A DNA stretch of 64,000 nucleotides from Effrenium voratum (lineage: Eukaryota; Sar; Dinophyceae; Suessiales; Symbiodiniaceae), in assembly GCA_963377175.1 (NCBI GenBank), contig CAUJNA010003747.1, positions 351,327-415,326 on the forward strand. Direction: 5' to 3'. The notes beneath the pieces are model-generated. The model was not told the DNA's origin. It worked only from the letters and a program-made list of their open reading frames with translations, and made no database searches. Position numbers and translations under genes: made by a program. Positions 52,377 to 64,000 of the stretch are shown here, piece after piece; position 1 is the first letter of the stretch, and every line of letters starts with the position of its first letter.

Positions 52377-55191
52377 GACGGGGGGGGATGCAAGACGACA
52401 TAGGTCGTGAAGGATTGGTGCATTGGGAAGCTGAGTAACCGGCCAAACGCGAAGGATTCCCTTTACAATGGAACGCCACCCCTATTAATCAACCCCATCC
52501 GGGTCAACATTTTCCATCCACCTTTGGAAGATCGCTTCAGTGGCGGTTTGCTTCAATGTTCAACATCCACCTGGACGTTGCTCCTTGAGGTGCCAGCCGA
52601 TCGCTGGATTTGCCTTCTGGCAGCCTGGCCAGTCGCCCAGGCTGGGGCCCAGAAGGGAAAGCCGATGTGCACCACATGCGCCGAATTTGGACCTACAGGA
52701 GTTGGGGTCCAGCCCAGCACCTCTTGGACCTACTGGCCTTTTGACAAGTGTCAGTGCACACTTATCATGAGTTGCATCATGGTCCCAGACCCTCCAGGTG
52801 GGAGTCGTTTGTTCAACCTTCTAGCTGAGATTGAGCAATTTACACCTTTCACCTGTTCAGGGCTGGACGCTTGAAACATGGGAAGGTGATAGGCCCCCAG
52901 CGGCTGCATGTCCTTTGCCTAGACGTTTCGACTGACGCACATGTGGCACCAGACCTTTCAAGGAGGGCTGGTTAGTTCCACGACTGTCTATTCACCAGTT
53001 GTCATGGCGGCACGAGCATGCACAGAGTCAAGGTTGCCTGTGGCCCGGCGAGCACGGTGTTTATTTGTTTTCATGTAAAATTGTAGTTTTAGATTGTGGG
53101 CTGACCTTGGTACAACGAGAATGGCTAGACGGTCGTCCTGCAGTCAGCGATCACGGCAGAATATGTGAGTTGTTTTTCTGCAGCTTTCGCACTTGTACTT
53201 CCGCTTTGTGGTTTTCTAGGGGTTGATTCCCCATTCTTTTCAACCATCGTTCTTTTCAAAAGCCAGCTGTTTCCCTTGGTTTTTGATTGTTCCCTGAAAA
53301 GAAGGATCCCTGGAAAGAATGGGGAAGGTACCCCTAGAGGTTTGTTATTTTTCATCTCCTGCCAGATTTGACAAGCTCACGGCCCAAAGAGATCTCCTAC
53401 GAGGAGCCGGAGATGCGTCCCTATAGCTCGTGCAGAGATGGCCCTGCCGACCCGCAACACGGAGCGCGAAGAAGGGGGTGCCTCAAAAGGCTCCAAGAAC
53501 AATAGTAATGTTTCGCCGGGTTGAATGTTAGCAGGGGAGCATCACCTTGAGGCCACCTGTTTTGGGACGGAGAGCCACTTGTCTCTTACGCGCACAGGAG
53601 TGGTCGCGGTCCTGGCTGCCTGGACAGCCCAAGCAGGTAATCTTTGAGGCAGGGCAATTGCCTTTGCAACAAGGATATCTGTCGAAAGGGCCCTGCCCAG
53701 CTTCCCGCCTCCCACCATGACCTTGGAGAGAAAAAGGCGCCACGATTCTTTGGCGTTGGCTTTGCATGAAGAGCGTGAGCTCACAAATGAAGGTGCCTCA
53801 ATGGGGGATCTCTTGATTCAAGCTTTGCAATCCACGACGAAGTTTTCAAGTAAAAGGCTTGCCGGATGAGTGGACAGATATTTGGGTAGGGGCGCGAGGG
53901 TTGTTGGCTGGGTTAGGGGGGAGGGGGGAATGTTGGCTGGAGAGAAAGTCGATCCGTATTTGGTGGTGTTAGTTGACTGTGCAACGTGCTAGCAGGTGCC
54001 GCCTGGCGCGAAACCTGGTGCTGCACTCGCAGTGGAGGCAGGAAACATAGGGCCCGGGCATTGGCCAGAGATGGGGTGCGAAGTGCATGGGGTGCGGGTT
54101 CCTTTCGACACCCTTAGAAGAACCGTGCAAGAAAGGGTCCCTATGCCTGGCTCCCAGTGCAGCAAAATTCAATAAAATTCAGCCTCAAGGATGTTGTAAA
54201 GGGAAGTCCCAGACATTTGCTCCATATTGACGGGCGTGTCCTTCGCTGCAGGGGGGGCTGCTTTAGCCTTGAATCCATGTTGAACTAAACAAACCCCTTT
54301 TTATCCTGTAAGTGTTCAAGGAAAACGGATAACTACCCTTTTTCAGGGACTCGGGCCCCTTTGAGGCAAGCCCACGTGCAGCCCATCCATTTGTCGCTCG
54401 CAGGTGGCACCAGGGCTGATGATGGCCACTGAAGCGCCGCCAGGTGTCGGCTGCAACGGAGGGTTCGCAGCTCCCTTGGGCCAACTTAAGTGATTGCGGC
54501 TCCAATTATAGCTTACCCTGCAGCCTGAGGGTCACTTATTTCATTCTCAGCCATCTTTCGAGAAGCAGCTGCCTTCTGGTTTCTGAGGGCGGTGTCAGAT
54601 CAAAGTGGTTTACCGTGGAAGGCTTCGTTGCTTCCAGGTGCCTACCCTGGTGCCTTGGCGCGGGTGCAGCGGTGATGCCGCCCAAAGTCCGACAGCTGAC
54701 ATGGGGCCAGTTGACTGGGCCCAGGCCCTTGCCATGCACTGGCCACGTTGTTTGTTGTGCAATGGATACACACATATTTCATGATTTTTCCCACTGGATT
54801 GCTGTAGGTTCCCACTGTCACCCGGCAAGAAAGCAGGCACCCACCACCCTAAATTATCATACACGAATCCCATATCCACCCCAAGCCTGGCCATCCCGCA
54901 CCCCAAGCCCATCCATAAGCTCAGACAAGCCCACCTAAAGTGGACCCTGGGCAATATTGGGCCCATTTCGTCTTGCAGCACCTTCAAAAGGATGCGGTTG
55001 CCATGAGGCACGGACGAGAAGCGGAGCCATGTCGCAGAAACATGATCCTGCCATGTTCGCCACGAGGCTTTTTGCCGTTGGTCTGCAGGTAGCACTGTGC
55101 CATCCAACTCAGGCTTGCTTGCCTGCTGCAATTGAAGAGCCAACGCACAGTTGGCCGTCTCAAGTTCCTGGCCCTTCGTCCGCTTTGCGCC
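52377..55191. other. Long stretch without supported genes
   Basis: The open frame at 52407-52874 (+) and several minus-strand ORFs lack family similarity and splice support. There is a G-rich run near 53920. I see no repeat structure of note. Probably intergenic or intronic. Confidence 0.4.
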
Positions 55192-56284
55192 ATGGCGACT
55201 CTCGGCTTCCTGCTTGTGCTGGCCGCTGCCAGCGATGATGTGGAGGCTGAGCTGGAGTCCCCCAAGCTCAGCTGCTTCCGGCGAGGCGCCGGACGCAGAA
55301 CTTGATGTTCATAGGCTACGTGCAAGAGCCATGTCATGCCATGTCATGCCATGTCTATCATGGAATTGCCCAAGCCGTGCGCCCACTTTATCTTGGATGG
55401 AAAAGGGACCCCAAGTCAACCGACGGAGCCCTCTGCTTCTGCCACAGCTTGATCCAAAGGCTTGTCATGCTAAACTGGGCTTTGAAGGCGTGGCGTGCCT
55501 TTTCAGCAGGTTGGGGCTATGAGGACTCTTGGCACAAGGACCTCAACGGCGGCTTTGTGGCCAATGCAGAGACCTGCCAGGCCTGAGCCTGGGAGCCATA
55601 GGTGGCTTCGCTGGATTCCCTCAGGAAAACGACAAATCGTTTGCTTCTTAAAGTCAATGCGCTGTTTAGCAAACATTTTGAGCAGTCGGCTGCCTGGCCA
55701 GGAAACCTGCGATCACATGTGGTTCTGTGACGTACGCACCTTAGCCTGGTCGCAGCCAGGACCCTGGGGTGCGATTTCCCCAAATCCAAGCTGATGTCCA
55801 TTGGATTTGACTCACAAGTCGTGGGTTTTGCCAGTTTCACACTGAGCTCCATGGCTATTTCTAGGAACGTGATGGCCACAAAATAGGCCTAAACCTCTCT
55901 TGATGGGACACTAGTATTGATAAGGTCTCCCACGTCTCAGAATCCACTGCCTGACCCATTTGTGAGGTCTTCACCTATTACGAGGACACGAAAAAGTGCT
56001 TCCTCCAAGGCCACTGACTCCGCATGAGGAGATTTCAGCGCATCGGTCGGAGGCCTTAAGGTTTGGCAGGCCATGCCCATAGGTGCGTGCTACTCATCCA
56101 GCTGGGTTCTTCACGCACTCGGCCATACTTTGCGGGTAGGGGTCGGACTGCGCAAGACTGCGCAATGCTTTCGCAGTTTGCGATCTTGGCCAGGCAACCA
56201 AGCCATTGAGATGGTGAAGACAACAGCCATCAGCGGCCCCAAGACGCATTGCCCTCAGCCACCGCGGCGCTCGAAATGTTTGAC
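55192..56284 (+). CDS. Secreted PAN/Apple-like protein, 5' part
   Basis: The ATG at 55192 opens a signal peptide (MATLGFLLVLAAAS) and an acidic mature start. Exons: 55192-~55285, 55510-55580, 55702-55731, 55967-56009 and 56194-~56284. Frames join across GC donors (55581, 56010) and a GT donor (55732). The 30 bp exon 55702-55731 encodes only ETCDHMWFCD. The joined product contains GYEDSWHKDLNGG, a Cys-rich core around that exon, VFTYYEDTKKCFLQG and VKTTAISGPKTHC, matching the layout of the PAN/Apple modules abundant in dinoflagellate secreted proteins (C..C, FTYY, KKCFLQG, AISGPK). These modules bind protein or carbohydrate. Further repeats downstream are likely but not resolved. Confidence 0.6.
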
Positions 56285-56599
56285 GTGAAGGGACGCCGTC
56301 ATACCGACAATTGAGGAATTTCAATTGTGGCCGCTTATCCCTTGTTTGCCTTGTGCGTCTATTTTGGGCAACCTATCGAACAAATGACAGCGATGCTTGG
56401 GGTTTAGAAGGGACCGACTTGGCAAAGTTTCGTGCAAGTTGCTGGATGTTCGGTGTTCCTTGGAAAACGCAGGGGGCTGAGTATGGCATGATGCTGGCAT
56501 GACCGAGCCATTGAGAACTTTGTAGATGCACAATATGTATAATATATATATATATGTTTATGTATATGTATTCGGCGTGTCGTCACGCTGCGCATTGAG

Positions 56600-57000
56600 G
56601 GCAGGGTATGGCCCTTTCACTCCTTTCAGCATGGCCGGCAGTACAAGAATTGGGGCAGGGGCAATTGCAGCGATTGCAACAGCTTCGACATCCCGGTGAA
56701 TAGCGCAATCCGTCCACGAACGGTCGATGAAGGGGCAACTCTTTCGCCACTCCTACTACTACAACTACCGCCAACACTGCTGCTGCGGATGCACACCACC
56801 GCTACTAGTACCACAGCTGCTCGTGCCCACCGCACCGCTACCACATGCTGCCACCTCCGCCACTGCTACGACGACGACAACGACGACGACTACTACCACT
56901 ACTGCGGCGACTACCAGTACCACCACCACCACTACTGCAACTTTCTATTCTGCAATTGCCTGCTGCTGTTGCTACAGCTACTTGTGGTATATTCTAGTAT
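56600..57000 (+). repeat. Possible exon followed by a (CNN)n triplet tract
   Basis: 56610-56700 is coding-like (GRQYKNWGRGNCSDCNSFD) and could be a further exon of the PAN-like gene. From about 56745 to 56960 the sequence becomes a triplet-patterned tract of CTA, CCA, CTG, ACG and CAC units, read as poly-Thr or Cys/Tyr-rich in different frames. The Thr-rich ORF is therefore not reliable. Confidence 0.4.
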
Positions 57001-60000
57001 TTTCTAGTGTTGCTGCAAGGTCTTCTAATGCTGCCGCTGTTGCAACTGCTACGGTAGTTAGCATGACAGCCCCTACTAGTTTCGCGCAGCATATGTTTGA
57101 CTTTCAAACCAAGTCGTGAAGCGCGCTTCGCGAACTACTCCTGCACTGATCATTTATGACTCTTAAAGCTGAGGCTGCAGACAATCCTAACAAACCACGC
57201 AACCGGGAAAATGATAGAGCGGCTCAAGTGGTTCCACTGTCAAATTTTGTGACGCGGTTACTGGGTGCCCCTTTTGGGGCTCACTGCAGCTGAAAACCAG
57301 CCTTTGCGCAGGAACTATTGAGGCCGCTGGCTCACATGCCCAGTCCCATACCAGACATGTTGGCCACGCCCACCTGTTGAACAAGCACGATGAGATGGAA
57401 GGTCTTGGCCACATTGGCTCATGAAGCATGACGAGATGCGGGCATGTCCTTTCACAAAGACATGCAGCAGTCGACCGGGGAGGCTAGATCCATGTCCGAG
57501 CGTCCTACGGCCTTGTGAGGTGCTCAGCCACCTCCTTGTCCGAAGCTCTGAAGATGGTGAAGCACGCGGGCTGGTCTGCGGCCAAGGGCGCGCAGGCAGG
57601 GACACGCATGACGCGCGGTGAAGGGTTTGTCAGCCCTTCGAAAGCCAGGTGTTCGTTTTGAAAGATCCAATTTCAGGAAAGTTCTTGGGTCAGTCCATGC
57701 TTCGCGCTGCAAACGCATGTGGTGGAGAAGTAGCACTGCAAGCCAGTTCTGATGCTGATGGCTGGTGTCAAACAGCTTCAAGATTGTCGGCTTTGGTGAT
57801 ATTTGCTTGAGGAGTGCGAGGCATACTACACATCATTCGCATGTAGACCCCCTGTCGATGTTGGCAAAAGAGGAGGTTAGTGGTAAGAACCACGTCTCAA
57901 GGCAAGCGCCAACTTCCTGAGCTCGAAGTCCAAGGTGACTGCCCGCAAATGGCCGCTTCTGATGGGATGGGACTTCAAAGCAACCCCCCCATTCGTCCAG
58001 CGAAAGCATCCTGAGTCAGACGTGGGTCGCTTTGCAAACGGGGGAGGCAGAGGCTATGAACCTGCAGCAGATCAAGATCGCAGGGGTGCAGGCGGTGCAG
58101 CAGAATGGCGCCACAGTCTCAGCCTGCAGATGGGGATGGAAAGACGGCGACAAGCCGACAATCCGTTTGGTGTGTTTGTTTGTTTGATTGCCTGATTGTT
58201 TTATTGTTTGTTATTTTTCAGGATGGGTGAGCAAGCTCACCCCTCCACAGTTGTTTGTTTCCCGTTTCTTGTGGGAGCCTATGCGGCTCCATGCATGGTC
58301 AAACATGCAGTTCTTGTAGTAGGGGGCCTCCTGTTTGACAGGGGGCAAAATGGGGATCGCGGGTTTACAAATCAGAGGGGATGCCCGAAAATTGAGCCAC
58401 TCCAAGGGAAAACCAGATATGTTTGGATTGGTTTGGAGACTCCGAGACGGACATTGAGGAAATGGGGCGAAGGGTGTGGGGGGTGCATCAATGTCATACT
58501 GGTTGTGGTTGCGCTTTAACGGGCAGCTAGCAAGCTTGGCATTCTACCCTTGTCAACTCGGACACCCACCTGCCTGCGACAGTATGCCCAGCGCGTGGAC
58601 ATAGAAAACCTTGTTTGGCTTCCAGGTGAAGCTGGGCTTGTCCAACACGCAGAAGGCGCCATGGATTTTCCAGCATGCCTGGCAGAAACAGTGCAGTACA
58701 TTTTCCTGAGATTCCTGTTTGCTTGCTTCTTGGCTCGGGGCATGCGTTTAAGCATGCCATTGCCAGGCGCAAGTCACTGCGGGGGTCGTCGGCATGATCG
58801 CAGCAGTGAAAGCGGCGGGAGATGGCAACAGAGTCTCAACTGACTTTTAGTCATGGTGTTGCCCAAGCGGCCGCTTCTCCTTAGTCGCTTCCTACAAGTG
58901 ACTGGCTGACTTTCGCGAAAGCTCGAACTAATTCCGGTGCGACCGCGGACGGCCGATGAAAGGGATCAGGGCATCCAACGGCTTGCCTGAGTCATTGAGA
59001 GGATGTTCTTCTTTCGACCAAGTAGTTGGGTTCCACCACTTACGGCTGGCCTTCCCACAGCCAGAGCACGGGCATCCTGAAATGGCCAAAGATTTGCTCT
59101 AGGTGCTGGGAAAGGGGGCTTTATGCATCATGCCATGGGTCATAGACAACAACTTTTACGGCTGGGCATTTGTGGGCAATTTCTGCGGCACTCTGTGCTG
59201 TGTGGTCATCAATAGCCCCGCAAGTTTCTCTTCCCGTGACTGTTGCTCTTGTGGGCAGTGTGTGGCTGGTTGAAAGGGGTGCCTACAGGAAATTGCATGC
59301 ATTTTGGCGGTCCGCAAATTTTGACATACCCAAATGCCCAAAGGTGGCTTCAAGTTTCTTTCCAAGGTGTGACTCCGCAGCTTGCTGCGGCCTCCTTGTC
59401 GGCTGCAGAGTTTGCAGCGGTGAACCACACACTGCCCTATCAGGCGCAGCAGGCGTGGCCGGGGGTCATCGTTCTTGAACGTGCCAAGATGGACTGATAG
59501 GCACCTGGCAGTAGTGAATCTCCGATGGACGGGAGAGATGCCTCCAATGGCGATGCCTCTGCACCCTCCGGGCGTTCGCCAGCGTCGAGATGCCAGGCCA
59601 TGTACGCAGCGGGCTCCGTCGCCGGGGACTTCTCCCTCGCGAGGGAGGAGACCGCCACTTGGCCGGAGGGGAGAGATGGGGCAGTCCACCTTGATGGGGG
59701 GCCTCGGCAGCTTGGTGGCCTGTGTCGCCACACTGTCCCCGGCACACAGCATGCCCAATTTGACTAGTTTGGCCCCAAGGCATTGTACGCATCGGGGCAC
59801 AAAGCCGGCTGGCTTCTTCCAGGTTGCCACCTCAAAAAACATTCAAAGGTTCAACTGTCTTCATTCTCACCCTCGAGAAAACCCCTTCAATGAAACTGAC
59901 TTCAAATAAGTTGTGTTGGTTGGTGGGCTTAGGGCCCCCCTTTTAAAGTTGAGATTGGCCCCACACTGCCGCAATGCCGGAGCAGCGGTGCGTGTCAGGG

Positions 60001-60096
60001 AGCGGGGGTGTTTTATCTGGCTGCTTTCTTGCCTTGCTTCGCCACTCGGAGGGAAAAGACAGAGCATGCACTCCCCCCCCCGCCCCCCGCGCCGAG
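57001..60096 (+). other. Mostly non-coding stretch with two exon-like segments
   Basis: Exon-like: about 58045-58170 (NLQQIKIAGVQAVQQNGATV, CRWGWKDGDKPTIRL) and about 59367-59497 (VTPQLAAASLSAAEFAAVNH, GVIVLERAKMD, stop). The interval 59525-59800 is open in several frames with no clear choice. The remainder shows nothing I can support. Confidence 0.3.
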
Positions 60097-62152
60097 GTCC
60101 AGGACCGCTGCGACTACGCGGTGCGCATGGCCTTGGACGCCGCGGACACGGTGAAGGGCAACGGTCTCACCCAGGAGCAGCTCCTTGGCCACCTTGGTTG
60201 GCCATGGGGTGGATTTGGAGTTGGGTTTCCTACAGCTTTGCTTACAGGGAGGCCAATGCCAAAAAACACACCGTTTTGTTTCCCCCCTCCTCCCTGTTGT
60301 GGCACAGACCCTAAATCAAGCCGCAACATCCGACTGCCAAATGGTAGTATTGATGGTAGATGTTGCTCTTGCCGTCGTCTCATCCCACTACGGATGACGG
60401 ATTCGGATTAGGGATCCCCACCCATTCTGAGGCAAATCTTGCTTCAGAGCCTGCGGTGTCGTTACTTGCTGACTACCTGCATTTCTGGATCTCTGGCTGG
60501 GGTGTTCGCAAAGCATCGTGTTGAGCAAACAAAAATCAGTGTTTGTCTTATGATGAGGGTCCCTGTCAACAGAGCCAGAACCAAGACACTGAAAGAAACG
60601 CTCGCCGTGGCTTATCTATGTGCGGCCTTTCCAAGGAAGCATGTTTCAAGCCCTTGCTCTGGCGCTGTGAATTCGCCAAATGAAGCCCTACTGGTGGACA
60701 GGCCTTCGTCTTTTGTTGGGAATTGGTGGGTGTTTGAAGATCTTGCTGTTGGGAAAATAGGGGCATTAAACAAGGGTTTCACATGTTTAGGCTTCCTTTC
60801 GAATCCCAGAAAGCTTCTCAGAAAACGGTCGGCGAACCCAGGGGGCGGGACTCTTGGTTTCCGCATCTCCCAGACCCTGGCGCTTACTTAGGCAGCTGAT
60901 CATCGCCGCGCAAGAGGGGGCCTTAGTGGTGGCGGAAGCCGGCGGCACCAAGAAGGCACGGATAAAAACAAGCTTGGGCAAACTTGGGGCCAGGGTGTTA
61001 CTGGCATTACATTCAGGCATGCACAAAGGCTTAAATCCAGCTGTGTGTTTTGCATTTGCATCCATATGTAAATGCAACTGTGCATGTGCTGCCACATGGT
61101 ATGTGCAAGTATTTGTATTTTTGTGTCTGGATATGTGCCCCCTCCTGGGTGCCGTGATTGGATTGAGCCTCTCAAATTTAAGCAGATTCTCTAGAGAATG
61201 GTTGGTATATAGGTTCAATCATCAGCCACGGAGGGCCTCAACGTTTGGACAGTCCTTTGGTTTTTGCAGGAGGGTTGGCGTTCAGCATGCTCAAACCTTT
61301 CCTGTCAGTTTGTGCCCAGACGCCGGTCGAGTTTGAGTCGTGTTTAAGAAACTGATTTTGGATCTTTGCTCGCTTGCGCCTGTCCAAGGGGTCAACCACG
61401 TTCCTGCAAGATGCTGTGTAACCAAAAGGGCCCCTGGTGTGCCCATGTGCCCATACCATTTTGGTTTGGCTGCCCTTTCCAATTCAATATGCACGATGGG
61501 CCCTTGCATTTAGTCCCTTGTGAAACAGGAGACGTACACTGCGGTGGGCACAGCTCTGCACAAAGTTGCGGAGCTCTACGACCATCCCGAGGACATCCAG
61601 GCTCATTTCCTTGTCAGGTACCATTGTCTCAGTTTGAGTGTGTTGCCTGGCTAGGACGTTGGGTGGAAATTGATGTTTGGTCTCATGCGCTACAAATTCA
61701 CTGGTCGGTGTGCAGGCGGAGTGGCAGGCTGTCGGGGAAGCTGCGGTGGCTTGGACGAGACCAGTTTGGGCAGACGCAAGCCCCCTCCAACCCTCGCCGG
61801 CAGAGCCCAGAGCGCGTGCTCTCTGCCCGGATGGGCTTTGGAGTGGTTCGCAGCAGCTTTCCGGGAGGGTTTGGGGTTCCAGGGCGGTTGGGGATAGCAA
61901 GGGGTGCTACTTGTGGATTGTGGCCTCAAACCCGCTCAGATTCATGTTTTGTTGCCAGTGGGGGTGCCAACTCAGGCGCTGGATTGGTGGGAGGAGAGTT
62001 TCACCAAGGACCGGCTTGGGAAGCAAGGAGCACTGTGCTCCGTCTCTCAATCGATCGATCGATCAATCAGTCAACCAACCAAGCAAGCAATCAATCAGGC
62101 AGGCAGGCAGGCAGTCCGTCAGTCCGTCAGTCCGTCAGTCCGTCAGTCAAAT

Positions 62153-62225
<73 letters not shown>

Positions 62226-63955
62226 GTCAATCTAGAGGGGTGTGTGCATCCACACAGATGCCAAATTTCCTATAGATTCCCTTTCCCCTTGGTTGTCAAA
62301 AGGTTTGAAAACATACCCACCCTCCAACTAACATGGCACCTGTGGGGAGTTGCTTGGAAGATCAATTTTCTTTTGAAGTGACCCCTGTCAGGTGCCATGG
62401 GAGGGAGGGTATAGGCCAAAAGCAGGGCCCTCGTGATTTCCACTGGTGGGGACCCCTACGGCGATTGAATACTTCACTACGCCGTTCAGGACGTGGTGGA
62501 TTCACGTCTAGACTTCAAGGCGGGGAGGGTCATGGGAGCCCTCCGAGCTCCGAAAACATGGTGGGAGGCCAAGGCGTTGACCCAGGCCTGAAAAAAGGCT
62601 ACACGGCTGGACGAAAGGATTGCTCGAGCTGCCGACAATCAGACTTGGCTTGCCAGGTGCCGCAGCCAATAAGAGTTCTTCACCAAGCCCCCAAGGTTGC
62701 AGTGCCGCCTTTTGCCTCGAGCAGGCGATTCTTCAGATCGCGACAGATGCCGCCCACGACGCGGAAGCGAACGGTGCTGGCTGCAGCCTGAGTGCAAGAC
62801 CCTGGCTACTGTTTTTGATCCTCATGCTTATCAGCAGGTTTCTAGGACAGAGAAAAGCCTGCAAGACGGGTGTGAAAGGCGTTTGTTGGCCCGGCCCCAC
62901 TCCTGGGCGTCCAACTTTGAGACATCCCTCAAAGCTACTCTCCTGGGATTTCTGTCAGGTGGGGCAACAGCTCCCAGGAGCTTCCACTAGGCTCAGATTC
63001 AAAAAGCGGGCTGGCACTGGCAAACAGATGCCTATATATAGTTTTGCTTTGCAGAGTGGGTTTGGTATTCCCGGTGAACGGTATCACCCATGTGTTGGGC
63101 TGCCCTGCTCTACCATGGCCAAAGACATGGCCAAAGACATGGCACAGATGGGCCTCGCATGTACCGAGCGGCGACACGTTGCGCCGAGGTCTCAACGACG
63201 AGATCCTGGCGGCGGCCCAGGCGGCGCAGGTGGCCTCGGCCGAGCGAGGCTACGAGACGCGAGAGCAGGCGCGCGCAAGGCAAGACTTCAAAGAAAAAGA
63301 GCAAGTAATTGCTTGCTCTTTACTATTACTAGAATACAGTACACCGCAATAAATTCGCAAGATGTTTGTGTTCAATCCGTACAATCCACAGGTCAAGTCG
63401 CTAGACATCATGCATCATGCTGGCAAGAAGCTTCACGTTGATTCGAGCATATTTGGCGGGCAGGCACGCGAGCCCGGGCACCCAGACGGCTCAGCATCGC
63501 CGAAATTCCTGGGTGGGGGTTGGCAATATGACAAGGACCCCAGCGTTGCCGGCCAGTAAATGATCTACATCATGTTTTGCTGGCGACGCTTTTTGCAGGC
63601 TCCTTCCACTTTGCGTCAAGGCTCACGGGCATTCTGAGCAATTTGTCCACTTGTTTTTTGCCTTTGCCCGTCTCAATTTCGGTGGCTGCCAAAGCCCGGG
63701 CTTGCCCAGGGCCTCCATCGCGGCGGCAGACGTGGCCCGATCCCTGCCAGGCAGGGTCGACCGCCTGTCGCATGCTGAAGCTATTGCATCATTGTTTAAG
63801 CGACCTCCTCCTGGTTTCCGGCCTTGTTTGTGCACTCCTTGCCTTTAAACAACCTGACCCGGCCAGGGGACCTGATGACGCGTGCGGACGCCGCCAAATT
63901 GGCCGCCGAAAAGGCCGAGCAGTCGAGCCGGTCCACCGCAAAAGGGAGGTTTTCG
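60097..63955 (+). CDS. Candidate alanine-rich helical protein, second locus
   Basis: Small exon-like segments: 60097-~60194 (DRCDYAVRMALDAADTVKGN), 60896-~60961 (LIIAAQEGALVVAEAGG), 61529-61617 (ETYTAVGTALHKVAELYDHP; clean AG and GT), 61716-~61783 (AEWQAVGEAAVAW), 61976-62008 (ALDWWEESFTK), 62722-62773 (QAILQIATDAAHDAEAN; GT donor), 63189-63279 (EILAAAQAAQVASAERGYET; GC donor), ~63690-63760 and 63867-63955 (MTRADAAKLAAEKAEQSSRS). Two match exons of the 20-23 kb locus, so the loci are paralogues or internal repeats of one very large gene. The function is unknown, and the gene runs off the window. Phases between several exons are not reconciled, so intermediate exons are missing. Confidence 0.4.
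62048..62234 (+). repeat. Tetranucleotide mosaic microsatellite
   Basis: Successive blocks of (TCGA)n, (TCAA/CCAA)n, (AGGC)n, (GTCC/GTCA)n and (AATC)n. It lies in an apparent intron between two alanine-rich exons; the Ser/Gln/Asn-rich ORFs across it are artefacts. Confidence 0.95.
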
Positions 63956-64000
63956 CGGTCAAACGGTCAAATCAGATGCAATGATGGTTTGAAAGCGACA

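Noticed and set aside
56727..57119. Thr-rich mucin-like ORF
   Set aside because: It arises from a triplet-patterned low-complexity tract equally open in another frame.
61366..62381. 262- and 234-residue ORFs with Ser/Gln/Asn tails
   Set aside because: They run through splice-bounded exon 61529-61617 in the wrong frame and then through tetranucleotide microsatellite.

Overview
This window reads as nuclear DNA of a dinoflagellate, most likely a Symbiodiniaceae-type alga. Reconstructed genes have many small exons, and reading frames join only if introns begin with GC or GA as often as GT and end in AG, usually followed by G. A near-complete relic of the dinoflagellate spliced leader sits inside two long terminal repeats. 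Coding exons are GC-rich at third positions; introns are full of microsatellites and repeats. All genes I can support lie on the + strand.

Layout. 0.2-7.1 kb: a gene for a protein of repeated Trp-rich modules; its 4.9 kb intron holds a 1.2 kb GT/GC microsatellite, a MITE-like insertion and a ~740 bp tandem duplication. 7.1-10.4 kb: no convincing gene, but an inverted-repeat-bounded satellite. 10.4-17.4 kb: an SR-protein kinase (SRPK family), reconstructed in about 18 exons. 17.4-25.9 kb: small alanine-rich helical exons surrounding a single-exon NYN-domain (PIN-like nuclease fold) gene. 26.3-48.5 kb: a 221-residue three-finger CCCH zinc-finger protein in five exons. Its second intron is 21.1 kb and is almost wholly two nested LTR retroelements. 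48.7-51.3 kb: a probable gene with a presequence-like start and a membrane tail. 52-53 kb: isolated exons. 55.2-56.3 kb: a secreted PAN/Apple-like protein with a 10-codon exon. 57-64 kb: more alanine-rich exons, two of them clearly paralogous to exons at 20-23 kb.

The most interesting object is the inner retroelement (29,181-47,201, 18.0 kb). It has 349/350 bp LTRs that differ at two positions, a primer site, a polypurine tract, and a Ty1/copia gag-pol whose zinc fingers are CCCH rather than the usual CCHC knuckles. Beyond RNase H it carries a long pol tail with motifs reminiscent of a cytosine-C5 methyltransferase, then about 7 kb of extra reading frames. The last of these contains a recognisable Tpt1/KptA RNA 2'-phosphotransferase domain. 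The element sits inside the 3' LTR of an older non-autonomous element (26,789-47,377) and is flanked by a perfect 23 bp direct duplication, far longer than the usual 5 bp. The SL relic in its LTRs suggests that its genomic RNA was trans-spliced before reverse transcription.

Inferred working picture: host genes are expressed through cis- and trans-splicing, and retroelements tolerate long residence in introns. This element may have acquired RNA-repair/ADP-ribosyl-transfer and possibly DNA-modification functions. The exon models rest on frame continuity and family similarity seen by eye; no alignments or searches were run.
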